Shown: positions 44,370 through 53,310 of the stretch, in pieces
Layout: each line of letters opens with the position of its first letter
Numbering within the stretch: position 1 is the stretch's first letter
Position numbers and translations under genes: made by a program
The notes under the pieces: model-generated
The model's input: only the letters and a program-made list of their open reading frames with translations
What the model was told of the DNA's origin: nothing
The model's database searches: none
Assembly (NCBI RefSeq): GCF_030734285.1
Contig: NZ_CP132295.1
Location: 310,001 to 374,000, forward strand
DNA from: Natronococcus sp. AD-5
Lineage (GTDB): Archaea; Halobacteriota; Halobacteria; Halobacteriales; Natrialbaceae
Reading direction: 5' to 3'
DNA: 64,000 nt

Positions 44370-44795
44370 ATGGAGTACCGAGAAGTCGACGCGACTCGAG
44401 AGTTCCTCGCACGGCTCGAAACCGGGCAGGACTGGCGAGCCGAGATCGAATCGCTCGCCCGCGAAGAGGAGATCGAGGCGGGCTGGTTCAACGCGATGGG
44501 CGCGGTCTAGGACGCCAAAATCTGGTTCTACGGCCAGGACGACCGGGAGTACCAGTCGGTGACGTTCGACGAACCGCTCGAGGTCGCCGCCTGCGTCGGA
44601 AATATCGCGCGGCTCGACGGCGACGTGTTCGTCCACACTCACGCCGTGCTCTCGCGACGGGACGGCGAGACGCTCGCCGGTCACCTCGAGGGCGGAACCG
44701 TCTTCGTCGGCGAAGTCCACCTTCGGGCCTTCGAGGAGCCGCTCGTCCGAACTCCCGACGAGACGACGGGACTCGACCTCTGGCTCAACGAGTAA
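44370..44795 (+). pseudogene. PPC-domain (DUF296) DNA-binding-like gene interrupted by an amber codon
   Basis: An ATG at 44370 opens MEYREVDATREFLARLETGQ and continues to GWFNAMGAV, then TAG at 44508-44510 (codon 47). The same frame resumes at once as DAKIWFYGQDDREYQSV and runs to TAA at 44793-44795, giving a complete 141-codon PPC domain. The family has Gln where the TAG stands, so a single CAG to TAG change explains it. PPC proteins bind DNA or small ligands as trimers. The gene is most likely a very young pseudogene; a sequencing error or stop readthrough cannot be excluded. Confidence 0.75.
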
Positions 44796-44849
44796 CGCCG
44801 AGAGAAATCGAACACGTTTCCGACGATCGACTCGGTACCGAATCGACCC

Positions 44850-45905
44850 TCAGAGACGCGTCCGGAGGTCTTCGATCACGTCCTCGGTTCCGCTCGAGCC
44901 ACCCAGGTCGGGCGTCCGCGGGGCGTCGGGATCGGCGAGTTGGTCGGTAACGGCGCCCCAGAGTGCGTCGCTGGCCTCGGGTTCGCTGAGGTGGTCGACC
45001 ATCATCGCGCCAGAGAGTACCGTCGCGAGCGGGTTCGCGACGCCATCGCCGACGATGTCGGGAGCGCTGCCGTGAACCGGTTCGAACATCGACGGGTACT
45101 CCTTCGAGGGGTTGACGTTCGCGGAGGGAGCGAGTCCCATGCTCCCCGTGATGATCGCGCCGATGTCGGTGAGGATGTCGCCGAAGAGGTTCGACGCGAC
45201 GACGACGTCGAACTGCTCGGGACGGCGAATGAAGTCCATGCTCGCGGCGTCAACGAGCAACCGCTCGACCGTGATTTCGGGGTACTCTTCTGCGATCTCC
45301 TCGACGATCTGGTCCCAGAACACCATGCTGTGAGCCTGGGCGTTCGACTTCGTAATGCTCGTCAGGTGCCCCTCGCGCTCGGTTGCCGCTTCGAACGCGG
45401 CGCGGACGATGCGCTCCGTTCCGGCGCGGGTGAAGACCGAACTCTGTACCGCGATCTCGTGGCCGTGTCCGGGGTGTTCCTGCCCACCCACGTTGGCGTA
45501 CTCTCCCTCGGTGTTTTCGCGGTAGACGACGAAGTCGATGTCTCCGCCTTCGTACCCCTCGAGCGGGCTCTCGACGCCGTCGAAGAGGATCGCGGGCCGC
45601 TTACAGATCGCCTGGTCGAATCCCTTACGGATCGGGAGCAGAAGGTTGTTCAGCGTCACGTGATCCGGGACGTCCGGGTGCCCGATCGCGCCCAGCAGGA
45701 TCGCGTCGTATTCCTCGAGTTCCTCGAGTCCGTCGTCGGGCATCATCGAGCCGTCTTCGAGGTGCCGCTCTGAACCCCAGTCGTGCTGCGTCAGGGCGAG
45801 TTCGAACCCGAACCGTTCGGACACGTCCTCGAACACCGGCCGAGCCGCGTCGACGACCTCTGGCCCGATACCGTCACCCGGGATACTCGCTACGTGGTAG
45901 ACCAT
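44850..45905 (-). CDS. tartrate/D-malate-type beta-decarboxylating dehydrogenase (isopropylmalate dehydrogenase family)
   Basis: 351 aa. Begins VYHVASIPGDGIGPEVV; metal and substrate motifs include YRENTEGEYANVGG, SITKSNAQAHSMVFWD, LLVDAASMDF and SNLFGDILTDIGAI. The SPLEGYEGGDIDFVVYREN spacing fits tartrate dehydrogenase/decarboxylase or D-malate dehydrogenase rather than LeuB, which usually lies with leuCD. These enzymes oxidise and can decarboxylate tartrate, D-malate or isopropylmalate using NAD and Mn. Located among hydroxyacid genes, so a C4 hydroxydicarboxylate substrate is likely. Confidence 0.8.
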   Translation of the reverse strand: MVYHVASIPGDGIGPEVVDAARPVFEDVSERFGFELALTQHDWGSERHLEDGSMMPDDGLEELEEYDAILLGAIGHPDVPDHVTLNNLLLPIRKGFDQAICKRPAILFDGVESPLEGYEGGDIDFVVYRENTEGEYANVGGQEHPGHGHEIAVQSSVFTRAGTERIVRAAFEAATEREGHLTSITKSNAQAHSMVFWDQIVEEIAEEYPEITVERLLVDAASMDFIRRPEQFDVVVASNLFGDILTDIGAIITGSMGLAPSANVNPSKEYPSMFEPVHGSAPDIVGDGVANPLATVLSGAMMVDHLSEPEASDALWGAVTDQLADPDAPRTPDLGGSSGTEDVIEDLRTRL

Positions 45906-46080
45906 GGTGGGTGATATCGTTCAACTGCCAAAAAGACTCGGAAAGGGACAACGATTCGCTCGCCGATACGGGCACGACGGAACCAGTTGCTCGAGTCGAA
46001 TCGATCGGACGCGCTTCGATACGCGACGACGATTGTCAATACCCCGTGAATTTAATAGAGCATTCGTCCGGAGAAACGGT

Positions 46081-46449
46081 ATGGAGCTCATCCATATCAA
46101 TATCAACGTCGCCGACGCCGACAAGACGATCGCCTTCTACGAGCAGTTCGGTTTCGAGGAGAACTGGGAGTTCGAAACGCCCGACGGCGAGACCGTGAAC
46201 CGGTACATCGCGGACGAGAACGGCGTCGAACTACAGCTTTCGGACACCGACGGCGAGGATTCCTTCGACGACGTCTCCTCGTGGGACCACCTCGCGATCG
46301 GCGTCGACGACGTCGACGCGGTGTTCGAGGAGATCGATCACTACGGCGTCGAGAAGGAACCGGGTGACCAGCCCGAAGCCGGCGCTCGCACGGCGTTCGT
46401 CTACGATCCCGACGGACGGAAGGTCGAACTCGTCGAACCGCTGAGCTGA
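46081..46449 (+). CDS. VOC (glyoxalase/dioxygenase) superfamily protein
   Basis: 122 aa with two beta-alpha-beta-beta-beta modules. Metal-ligand positions are seen as IHININVADADK (His5), GVELQLSD (Glu), DHLAIGVDDVD (His) and RKVELVEPLS (Glu). This matches lactoylglutathione-lyase-like enzymes, which isomerise hemithioacetals or related keto-aldehydes. The start at 46081 gives the family length. It could detoxify methylglyoxal or glyoxal-like products; substrate unproven. Confidence 0.85.
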   Translation: MELIHININVADADKTIAFYEQFGFEENWEFETPDGETVNRYIADENGVELQLSDTDGEDSFDDVSSWDHLAIGVDDVDAVFEEIDHYGVEKEPGDQPEAGARTAFVYDPDGRKVELVEPLS

Positions 46450-46645
46450 GACGGACTGAGACGTTCCCCCTCCGGGTGTGCGACGGAGGCCGACGGTGAA
46501 TTGAGAGCCGGTCGTCCCTCCGTTCTCCCGCCTTCGTTCCTCCGTGACGGAGTACGAGGCTGTGTGCCGTGTGCGACGAGAGAGACGACCGACTCCCGAC
46601 CGCCAGTTCCACTACCGAGAATTGGGAGCAGCCCGGACGCGGTCG

Positions 46646-46664
46646 TTTCTCTATTTCAGAACAC
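46646..46664 (+). repeat. 19-base imperfect palindromic motif, copy 1
   Basis: TTTCTCTATTTCAGAACAC. It matches copy 2 at 17 of 19 positions. The TTCT...AGAA arms give partial dyad symmetry, typical of a regulator binding site. Confidence 0.6.
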
Positions 46665-46770
46665 CCAGGATCACGGCGACCTTCCCGTATCTTATTACAA
46701 AAATACAGCTGTAAATGCACCGATATCCTCTCGTAGCCGTGGGAGAGAGAAAGAGGAAGTGCTACGCATC

Positions 46771-46789
46771 GTTCTCTATTACAGAACAC
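46771..46789 (+). repeat. 19-base imperfect palindromic motif, copy 2
   Basis: GTTCTCTATTACAGAACAC; GTTCT and AGAAC are perfect arms around CTATTAC. Lies in the gap before the malate synthase gene. Confidence 0.6.
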
Positions 46790-47267
46790 GTGATCGTCGA
46801 GAACTCACCGAATCCGCCCCAACCGGTCAGACTCCGTCGAGTTAGATCGGGCGGTCCGATCCGTCCGCACCGTCGTTTCCTCCAGGAGGGTAGTATTTGC
46901 GCCACCGGTTCGAGTACGGTCGAGTCGACCGCACGGGTGAGGGGCGAGCGGCCACCCCGGCGAACGAAAGACGGGAAAGCGTGGCTCGTCCCGATACGTG
47001 CAGCGAACGCAATTCCGTCGCCGAGACCGACTACCGAACCTCTCTCACGAATCCGGTCGACCCCATCTCTCGAAGAACACTACGAACTCGAGCGAACGCG
47101 GCGTTGCGATAGGTGACGAGGAGCGACTCGAGGGGAGAGGCCGCATCGCCGAGCCAACCCGTCCGGGTCGGACGATATCGGTGCGATCGGCGTTTCGGGC
47201 CCGTCGGCCCGAATCGACGATGACTGAGGGACGACGACGAGAGTTACTTGTGAAGCGTTACCAAATG

Positions 47268-47277
47268 TTTTAATATT
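47268..47277 (+). promoter_or_regulatory. TATA box of the malate synthase gene
   Basis: TTTTAATATT, centred about 32 bases upstream of the ATG at 47304. Together with an aggtgg element close to the ATG it supports this start and a strong promoter. Confidence 0.55.
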
Positions 47278-47303
47278 AGAACGCAATAGACATAGGTGGA
47301 CTC

Positions 47304-48614
47304 ATGAGCACGCACATTGACCGTCTTCACGATCGGAAATTCGTGCGGACGTTCTTTACTACGCCGACTGCTGTGGAAGGAGAGGACGATTCTGCTAAGA
47401 TGCTGCAGGGCGCCGTTCAGCTTCGCGGAATGGAAGCGCCGGACGTCTGGGTGCCCGACAACGAGGACGCGACCGCTCCCTCGATGCGCGACGAAGGGGT
47501 CGAGAACATGATCGACGTGATCTCGGAACACGGAGCCGACTTCCCCGGCGAGATTCATCCCCGCGTCGTCTGGCACCGAGAGAGTCCCGCCACCCGATAC
47601 CAGGGATTCCAGCAGATCCTGGCGCTCGCCGATCCCAAGAACGGCGCCGTCGAGCACCTCGACGGCTTCGTGATCCCGGAAGTCGGCGACATCGACGACT
47701 GGAAGAAGGCCGACGAGTTCTTCACGATCGTGGAAAACGAACACGGGCTCGAAGAGGGGAGCCTGGCTATGTCGGTCATCGTCGAGAGCGGCGAGGCCGA
47801 GCTGGCGCTCGGGGACCTACGCGAAGAGATGGGCAAGCCGTCGAACAACCTCGAGCGCCTCTTCCTCCTCGTCGACGGCGAGGTCGACTACACCAAGGAC
47901 ATGCGCGCGATCACGCCCACCGGTGAACTGCCGCCGTGGCCGGAGCTGCGACACAACACCTCCCGCGGCGCGAGCGCGGCCGGTCTGATCGCGGTCGACG
48001 GCCCGTACGACGACATCCGCGACGTCGAGGGGTATCGCGAGCGCATGGTCGACAACCAGGCGAAGGGGATGCTCGGGATCTGGTCGCTGACGCCGGGCCA
48101 GGTCGTGGAGGCGAACAAGTCCCCGCTCCCGCCGAAGAACGGGAGCTGGCTGCTCGAGGTCGACGACCGCGAGATCGAACTCGAGGAGGAAGACGGCTAC
48201 CACGTCTACGAGGACAGCGGGATCGAACTCGAGGAGACGGGCGAGGATCAGTACACGCTCCACGTCGGCGGCGACGAGCGCGAACTCGACGGCGACGAGC
48301 TCGCACAGGAGCTGCTGGACCTGACCTCCTACATCCCGAGCCTGAACGACATCGTCGACTCGATGGAGGAGTTCGAAGCGGCCAAGGAAGCCGGAAAGGG
48401 TGCGATCGCCATGGAGCGCTCGGCCACCCTGGTCGTCGACGACGTGGAAGTCGAGGTTAGTAACGACCGAATGTGGGACGAAGCGACCTATCAGGCGGCC
48501 CAGACACCGATCTCGCTGTTCCAGGACGTGTACGAGAACCGTCCCGATCAGCACGAGGACCTCGAAGAGCTCTATGGCGAGGATATCGTCGAGCGGGCGC
48601 TAGTCGTCGGTTAA
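47304..48614 (+). CDS. aceB: malate synthase, haloarchaeal isoform H (HpcH/CitE-like fold)
   Basis: 436 aa. Condenses glyoxylate with acetyl-CoA to malate, the last step of the glyoxylate bypass. The haloarchaeal enzyme is a distinct, short isoform related to the HpcH/HpaI aldolase and citrate-lyase beta family rather than to bacterial AceB/GlcB. Stretches typical of it are KFVRTFFTTPTAVEGEDD, APDVWVPDNEDATAPS, LERLFLLVDGEVDYTKDM, ELRHNTSRGAS and DVYENRPDQHEDLEELYG. Metal ligands Glu and Asp lie in SVIVESGEAELA and VPDNEDA. Flanked by copies of a palindromic motif and followed by an IclR gene, so acid-responsive control is likely. Confidence 0.88.
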   Translation: MSTHIDRLHDRKFVRTFFTTPTAVEGEDDSAKMLQGAVQLRGMEAPDVWVPDNEDATAPSMRDEGVENMIDVISEHGADFPGEIHPRVVWHRESPATRYQGFQQILALADPKNGAVEHLDGFVIPEVGDIDDWKKADEFFTIVENEHGLEEGSLAMSVIVESGEAELALGDLREEMGKPSNNLERLFLLVDGEVDYTKDMRAITPTGELPPWPELRHNTSRGASAAGLIAVDGPYDDIRDVEGYRERMVDNQAKGMLGIWSLTPGQVVEANKSPLPPKNGSWLLEVDDREIELEEEDGYHVYEDSGIELEETGEDQYTLHVGGDERELDGDELAQELLDLTSYIPSLNDIVDSMEEFEAAKEAGKGAIAMERSATLVVDDVEVEVSNDRMWDEATYQAAQTPISLFQDVYENRPDQHEDLEELYGEDIVERALVVG

Positions 48615-49236
48615 CCGCCGTTCGATACCCCTCCGAGGGTGGTAATTTTTCTGAAAATTATCGTATCGTTCCCGTCGTTCGAAACCGTCGGCTTCTAGCA
48701 GTGTGTTCGCCGGTTGAAGCGTGGAAGATCGTTCGTCAAGGAGAAAACGAGAACGAATCGTACGGAGGAGTAACTGCGTCCGGACGGCGACGGTCCGGGG
48801 CCCGAGCCCACCGCCGGATCATCTGATCGGCTGCTGCCGTACGTCTGGTCGGCAGATGGGTGCGCTAACGGATCGGGCGGGGCGTGCGTTCCTTCGCTCG
48901 AAGAACGCGTCGATCGCGCCACGGAAGAACTCCGGACGAGAGGTGCTCTCCGGCGGTACCGAATAGCGATTTCTCGCTTCGGTACGACGCTCTCCGTGCG
49001 AAAGAACGGTTCGAGGGTGGAGCGCGATCGATCCTCACGGCTGTCGACGAGCGGGGTGTTTTCTATCTCAGAACACACTCCCTCCGCACACCCCGATCTG
49101 CGAGTGTACCGCAGTACGGTAGTGTAGGCGGTTGTACCGTCCGTTTGCGACACTTTCCCGCCGTGTTCCCCGGTACCGAGAACGGGTTAAGAACGCACGC
49201 TCTCGCTCGAGAGAGGTGAAACCGCCGAGTGACGGC
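48615..49236. other. 622-base gap between malate synthase and IclR genes
   Basis: No supported protein gene: frames here are short and of poor composition. It contains a third copy of the 19-base palindrome (49058-49076) and ends at the IclR promoter. A small RNA cannot be excluded. Confidence 0.5.
49058..49076 (+). repeat. 19-base imperfect palindromic motif, copy 3
   Basis: GTTTTCTATCTCAGAACAC matches copy 2 at 16 of 19 positions. It lies about 210-230 bases upstream of the IclR start. Confidence 0.55.
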
Positions 49237-49264
49237 GTTCTCTATGAGAGATCAACCTTTATTG
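49237..49264 (+). promoter_or_regulatory. IclR promoter with operator-like copy of the motif
   Basis: GTTCTCTATGAGAGATCAA (49237-49255) matches copy 2 at 15 of 19 positions. It abuts CTTTATTG (49257-49264), a TATA box about 27 bases before the ATG at 49288. The position next to the promoter suggests autoregulation by the IclR protein. Confidence 0.5.
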
Positions 49265-49287
49265 ACTTCGGCGAATTGGCTTCGCGT

Positions 49288-50049
49288 ATGGAAAAACGTG
49301 CCAAACACCCCGTCCGAACGACCGAGAAGTCGTTGAAGGTCATCGCGGAGTTGAATCGGCGTAACGGAGCGCGGGTGACGACGCTGGCGAACGAACTGGA
49401 TATGGGCAAGAGCGCGGTACACAACCACCTCAGCACGCTCGAGGAGCACGGATACGTCGTGAAAGACGGGAACACGTACCGGCTCAGCCTCCGGTTCCTC
49501 GACATCGGCGGCCAACTACGTAGCGAGATGGACATTTACAAGGTCGCCGAGCCGCAGGTCGAAGCCCTCGCCGAGGAGTCCGGAGAACTCGTCCACCTCG
49601 TCGTGGAGGAAAACGGCGAAGGGGTCTACCTCTGCCGGGCGAAGGGCGATCAGGCCGTCGACCTCGACACGTACGTCGGCTGCCGACACCCCATGCACAG
49701 TTCGGCGTTCGGCAAGGCGATCCTCTCTCAGCTTCCGACCGAACGCGTCGACGAGATCATAGACCAGCACGGGCTGCCGCGCGTCACGTCGGAGACGATC
49801 ACGGATCGAGACGCCCTCTTCGAGGCCCTGGAGCGAACGCGCGAGCGCGGGTTCGCGGTCGACGGTGAGGAACGCCTCGAGGGGCTGCGCTGTATCGCCG
49901 CCCCGATCAGGTTCGATTCGGACGTCATCGGCGCGATCAGTATCTCGGCGCCGACCGCCAGGATCGACGACGACTGGGAGAGCAACGAGTACGTCGAACC
50001 GCTCCGACGGGCGACGAACGTGATCGAACTGAACAAGTACAAGATTTAG
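49288..50049 (+). CDS. IclR family transcriptional regulator
   Basis: 253 aa, paralogue of the regulator at 30223. The winged helix includes TTLANELDMGKSAVHNHLST (about residues 31-50), and the effector domain starts near LVHLVVEENGEGVYLC. Start at 49288 (MEKRAKHPVRTTEKSL) is favoured by the TATA box and family N-termini; the frame runs upstream to 49132 but that part has poor composition. Flanked by malate synthase and a 2-hydroxyacid dehydrogenase, it probably senses glyoxylate, glycolate or a related acid. Confidence 0.88.
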   Translation: MEKRAKHPVRTTEKSLKVIAELNRRNGARVTTLANELDMGKSAVHNHLSTLEEHGYVVKDGNTYRLSLRFLDIGGQLRSEMDIYKVAEPQVEALAEESGELVHLVVEENGEGVYLCRAKGDQAVDLDTYVGCRHPMHSSAFGKAILSQLPTERVDEIIDQHGLPRVTSETITDRDALFEALERTRERGFAVDGEERLEGLRCIAAPIRFDSDVIGAISISAPTARIDDDWESNEYVEPLRRATNVIELNKYKI

Positions 50050-50102
50050 GGATCCGACTCGCGGCGCTCTCCGCGAGTACTCCGATCTCCGATCGCGAAA
50101 CG

Positions 50103-53069
50103 TTACGCGAGCGCCTCGTCGAGCTTCGTGATCGGGTGTGGCGGCTTCTCGTCGTACTCGTCGCCGATCTGCGTCCGACAAGAGGCGCCCGGAGCGACGA
50201 CGGCGTCGCCGTCGCTCTCCTCGAGCTGTCCGAAGAGCTGGTTCCCGACCGCGCGACTCATCGAGTAGTGCTCGGCTTCGTACCCGAACGAGCCCGCCAT
50301 TCCGCAGCAGCTGCTGTCTAACGGATCGACCGCGTACCCCGCCCGCCGCAACACGCCGACCGCGTGGTGGTCCTTCTTGGTCGCCTTCTGGTGGCAGTGG
50401 CCGTGGTAGGTCAGGCGCTCGGCCACCTCGTCGAACTCGAGGTCCTCGTCGAGGCGATGGACGTCGAGGTACTCGCAGACGCCGTACGTGCGTTCGGCGA
50501 TCGTGTCGACGTCGTTCCCGACGACGAGATCGGGGTAGTCCGACTGGAACATGACCGCGTCGCTCGGCTCGCACACGACGACGTCCCAGCCGTCTCTGAC
50601 GTCCGGGACGAGCGCGTTGACGTTCCGTTCGGCCCGTTCGCGCGCTTCGTCGAGGAACCCCTTCGAGAAGGCGGGTCGGCCGCTGCTGGTCACGCCCTCC
50701 GGGAGGGCGACGTGGACGCCGGCGGCCTCAAGGACGCGCACGGCGGCCTTGCCGATCTCGGGATCGTTGTAGTTGGTGTACACGTCCGGGAACAGGAGGA
50801 CCTTGCGTTCGGCATCGTCCGGATCGACCCGGGAGCCCCGGTCTTCGAACCAGTCGGCGAAGGTCTCCCGGTGGAACACCGGCAGCGATCGCTCCCGGGC
50901 GATCCCGATGGTTCCCTCCAGTACCGCTCGCGCCCCCGGAAGCTTCGTCGCGTAGTTCGACACCGGCGCGGTGAGGCTTCCGAGCTTCGAGAAGGTGTGG
51001 ATGTTCGCGAACAGTCGGTCGCGAACCGAGGCTCCGTGTCGCTGGTGGTACTCGTGTTCGACTTCCGCCTTGAGTTTCGCCATGTCGACCTCGCTCGGGC
51101 AGTCCTTCGCACACCCCTTACAGCCGACGCAGAGGTCCATGACCTCGGTCACGAACTCGTCGCTGAACGCCTCGCCTTCGTCGAGGCCGCCCGTCATCGC
51201 CTGCCGGAGCATGTTCGCCCGCCCTCGAGTGCTCGTGATCTCCTCCTGGGCGGCCCGGTAGGTTGGACACATCACTCCCCCGGTACCCTCCTGGCTGGTC
51301 CGACAGCCGCCGCAGCCGTGGCAGAGTTCGACCATTCCCTGGAACCCGTTCTCGGTGTCCCAGTCGAGCACCGGATCGAACCCGGCTTCGAACCGACTGT
51401 CGGGACCGACCCGAAGGTTCTCGGTCATGTCGTGGTCGCCGCAGACCGATCCCGGATTGAGCAGCCAGTCCGGATCAAACGCGGTCTTCAGCTCGCGGAA
51501 GACGTTCCAGACGCGATCTCCGTACAGCTTTCGGTTCCACTGGGTGCGCGCCCGGCCGTCGCCGTGTTCGCCCGAGACGCTCCCGCCGTACTTCACCGCG
51601 AGATCGGTCGCGTCGTCGGCGATAAACTCCATCGTCTCGACCCCCTCGGCGTTTTTCGTGTTGACCAGCGGCCGGATGTGGATGCACCCCGGTCCGGCGT
51701 GTGCGTAGAAGCTGCCGAACGTGTCGTAGTCCTCCATGATCACCTGGAAGTCCGCGATGTAATCGGAGAGGTGCTCGGGCGGTACCGCGATGTCTTCGAT
51801 GAAGGCGATGTGCTTCTCGTCGCCGGTTCGAGAGAGGAGGATCGGCGTCGAAGCCTTCCGCATCTTCCAGAGACGCTTCTGTCTGGCCTCGTCGTACGCC
51901 GTCAGCGCGCTGAACGCGCGGTCGCCGTCTCGGTCGTCGATCAGCTGATCGACCATCTCGCGACTCTCCGCGTCGGTGTCGGCGTAAAACTCGACGAGTA
52001 AGAACGAGCCGGTGCCGTCGGGAAGGATGTCGACGACGTCTGCGAACTCCTCGGTGTTACGCGCCAGGTCGAGTATGACGTCGTCCATCACCTCGACCGC
52101 CACGGGATCGTGTTCTAAGATCGCACCCACGTCGTCCATCGCCTCGAGCAGGCTCCGATAACAGAGTACCGCGACGGATTTCGTGTTCGGAATCGACTCG
52201 AGGGACACCTCAGCCTCGGTCACGATGCCGAGCGTCCCCTCGCTTCCCACGAGCAGCTTCGCGAGGTTGACGGTCCCGGACCCCGCCTCCTCGATCAGGA
52301 CGTCGAGGTTGTAGCCGGAGACGTTCCGCTTCAGCGTCGGGTAAGCGTCCTCGATCGCGTCGCTCTCCTCGTCGATGATTCGAACGACCTCGGTGTAGAT
52401 GCGCTCGACGAACTCCCCGTCGGGGTCCGCACGCGACCGGAGTTCGTCGACGTCGGTCTCGCCAAAGCGCTCGACGGAGCCGTCGGCGAGGACGACCTCG
52501 CACTCCTCGACGTAGGCGTCGGTCTTCCCGTACTTCAGGGAGTGTGCGCCGGTCGTGTTGTTTCCGATCGCCCCGCCGAGCGCGCTCCGATCGGCGGTCG
52601 ACGGGTCCGGGGCGAACTTCAATCCGGTGGACTCGAGCGCCCGGTTGAGCGCTCCGATCGTGATGCCGGTCTCCGCGCGGGCCCGGCGCGCCTCGGGATC
52701 GATCTCCGTCACCCCGTTCATGTACCGAGTGAAGTCGAGGACGACGGCCTCGTTGACCGTCTGACCGGCGAGGCTCGTCCCGCCGCCGCGGGGCAGGACC
52801 GGAACGTCGTGCTCGGCACAGTACCGCATTACCGCCGCCACGTCTTCCGTTCCGGTCGGGTAGACGACCCCGATCGGTAACACCTCGTAGGCGCTCGCGT
52901 CGGTCGCGTACAGCTCTCGCGAGTACTCGTCGAAACGGACGTCCCCGTCGACGCGCGCCTCGAGCGCCGACACGAGGTCCGGACGGTTCGTCGTGTCGTT
53001 CCGGTAGTCGTACGCCGTGCGACGATCCGTCGCCGGATCTCCGTCGATCGTTCGATCGTTCGTAGCCAT
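50103..53069 (-). CDS. FAD-linked 2-hydroxyacid dehydrogenase fused to Fe-S/CCG module, second paralogue
   Basis: 988 aa with the same order as the protein at 38447: FAD-binding type 4 (PRGGGTSLAGQTVNEAVVLD, FAPDPSTADRSALGGAIGNN), FAD-oxidase C-terminal domain, two Fe-S motifs (CHGCGGCRTSQEG and CVGCKGCAKDCPSE) and a CCG region (DSSCCGMAGSFGYE). Both proteins end in the same IGDEYDEKPPHPI-type tail, so they are full-length duplicates with diverged sequence. Start at 53069. It is on the same strand as, and downstream of, the tripartite transporter, suggesting oxidation of the imported hydroxyacid. Confidence 0.9.
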   Translation of the reverse strand: MATNDRTIDGDPATDRRTAYDYRNDTTNRPDLVSALEARVDGDVRFDEYSRELYATDASAYEVLPIGVVYPTGTEDVAAVMRYCAEHDVPVLPRGGGTSLAGQTVNEAVVLDFTRYMNGVTEIDPEARRARAETGITIGALNRALESTGLKFAPDPSTADRSALGGAIGNNTTGAHSLKYGKTDAYVEECEVVLADGSVERFGETDVDELRSRADPDGEFVERIYTEVVRIIDEESDAIEDAYPTLKRNVSGYNLDVLIEEAGSGTVNLAKLLVGSEGTLGIVTEAEVSLESIPNTKSVAVLCYRSLLEAMDDVGAILEHDPVAVEVMDDVILDLARNTEEFADVVDILPDGTGSFLLVEFYADTDAESREMVDQLIDDRDGDRAFSALTAYDEARQKRLWKMRKASTPILLSRTGDEKHIAFIEDIAVPPEHLSDYIADFQVIMEDYDTFGSFYAHAGPGCIHIRPLVNTKNAEGVETMEFIADDATDLAVKYGGSVSGEHGDGRARTQWNRKLYGDRVWNVFRELKTAFDPDWLLNPGSVCGDHDMTENLRVGPDSRFEAGFDPVLDWDTENGFQGMVELCHGCGGCRTSQEGTGGVMCPTYRAAQEEITSTRGRANMLRQAMTGGLDEGEAFSDEFVTEVMDLCVGCKGCAKDCPSEVDMAKLKAEVEHEYHQRHGASVRDRLFANIHTFSKLGSLTAPVSNYATKLPGARAVLEGTIGIARERSLPVFHRETFADWFEDRGSRVDPDDAERKVLLFPDVYTNYNDPEIGKAAVRVLEAAGVHVALPEGVTSSGRPAFSKGFLDEARERAERNVNALVPDVRDGWDVVVCEPSDAVMFQSDYPDLVVGNDVDTIAERTYGVCEYLDVHRLDEDLEFDEVAERLTYHGHCHQKATKKDHHAVGVLRRAGYAVDPLDSSCCGMAGSFGYEAEHYSMSRAVGNQLFGQLEESDGDAVVAPGASCRTQIGDEYDEKPPHPITKLDEALA

Positions 53070-53250
53070 TGTGATCCTGGTAGTGTCGTGAAGGTCGCTC
53101 CGTTAGCGCAAGCGAAAGCGGTGATCGCCCCGCCCCCTCGGCGTCGGCCGCGCCGACGGCGGCCCAGGCAGAGTGGCGGGAAACAGAGATGCGGGGTGCT
53201 GCGAAAGCGGTAGCGGTCACCCAGTATTTGCCAATCGCTTGCATATCTTG

Positions 53251-53282
53251 TGTGTGATAACTCATAGTCGAGGGATCACACA
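53251..53282. repeat. 8-bp inverted repeat
   Basis: TGTGTGAT and ATCACACA are perfect arms with a 16-base spacer. It lies in the 241-base gap between the small membrane protein and the 2-hydroxyacid dehydrogenase gene and may be a regulator site or hairpin. Confidence 0.5.
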
Positions 53283-53310
53283 TAGCTGTTGTGCCGCCCG
53301 CATCGCGAGT

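Larger units (their letters stand above)
46450..47303. other. 854-base intergenic region with two copies of a 19-base palindromic motif
   Basis: No supported protein gene. Copies of the motif (K)TTYTCTATYWCAGAACAC are at 46646-46664 and 46771-46789. Further right, TTTTAATATT (47268-47277) is the likely TATA box of the malate synthase gene, 27-36 bases before its ATG, and aggtgg 5 bases before the ATG resembles a Shine-Dalgarno sequence. Confidence 0.6.

Noticed and set aside
50364-52001. 545-codon plus-strand frame antisense to the second FAD/Fe-S dehydrogenase
   Set aside because: Same kind of antisense shadow; composition is Val/Arg/Glu-rich with no domain.
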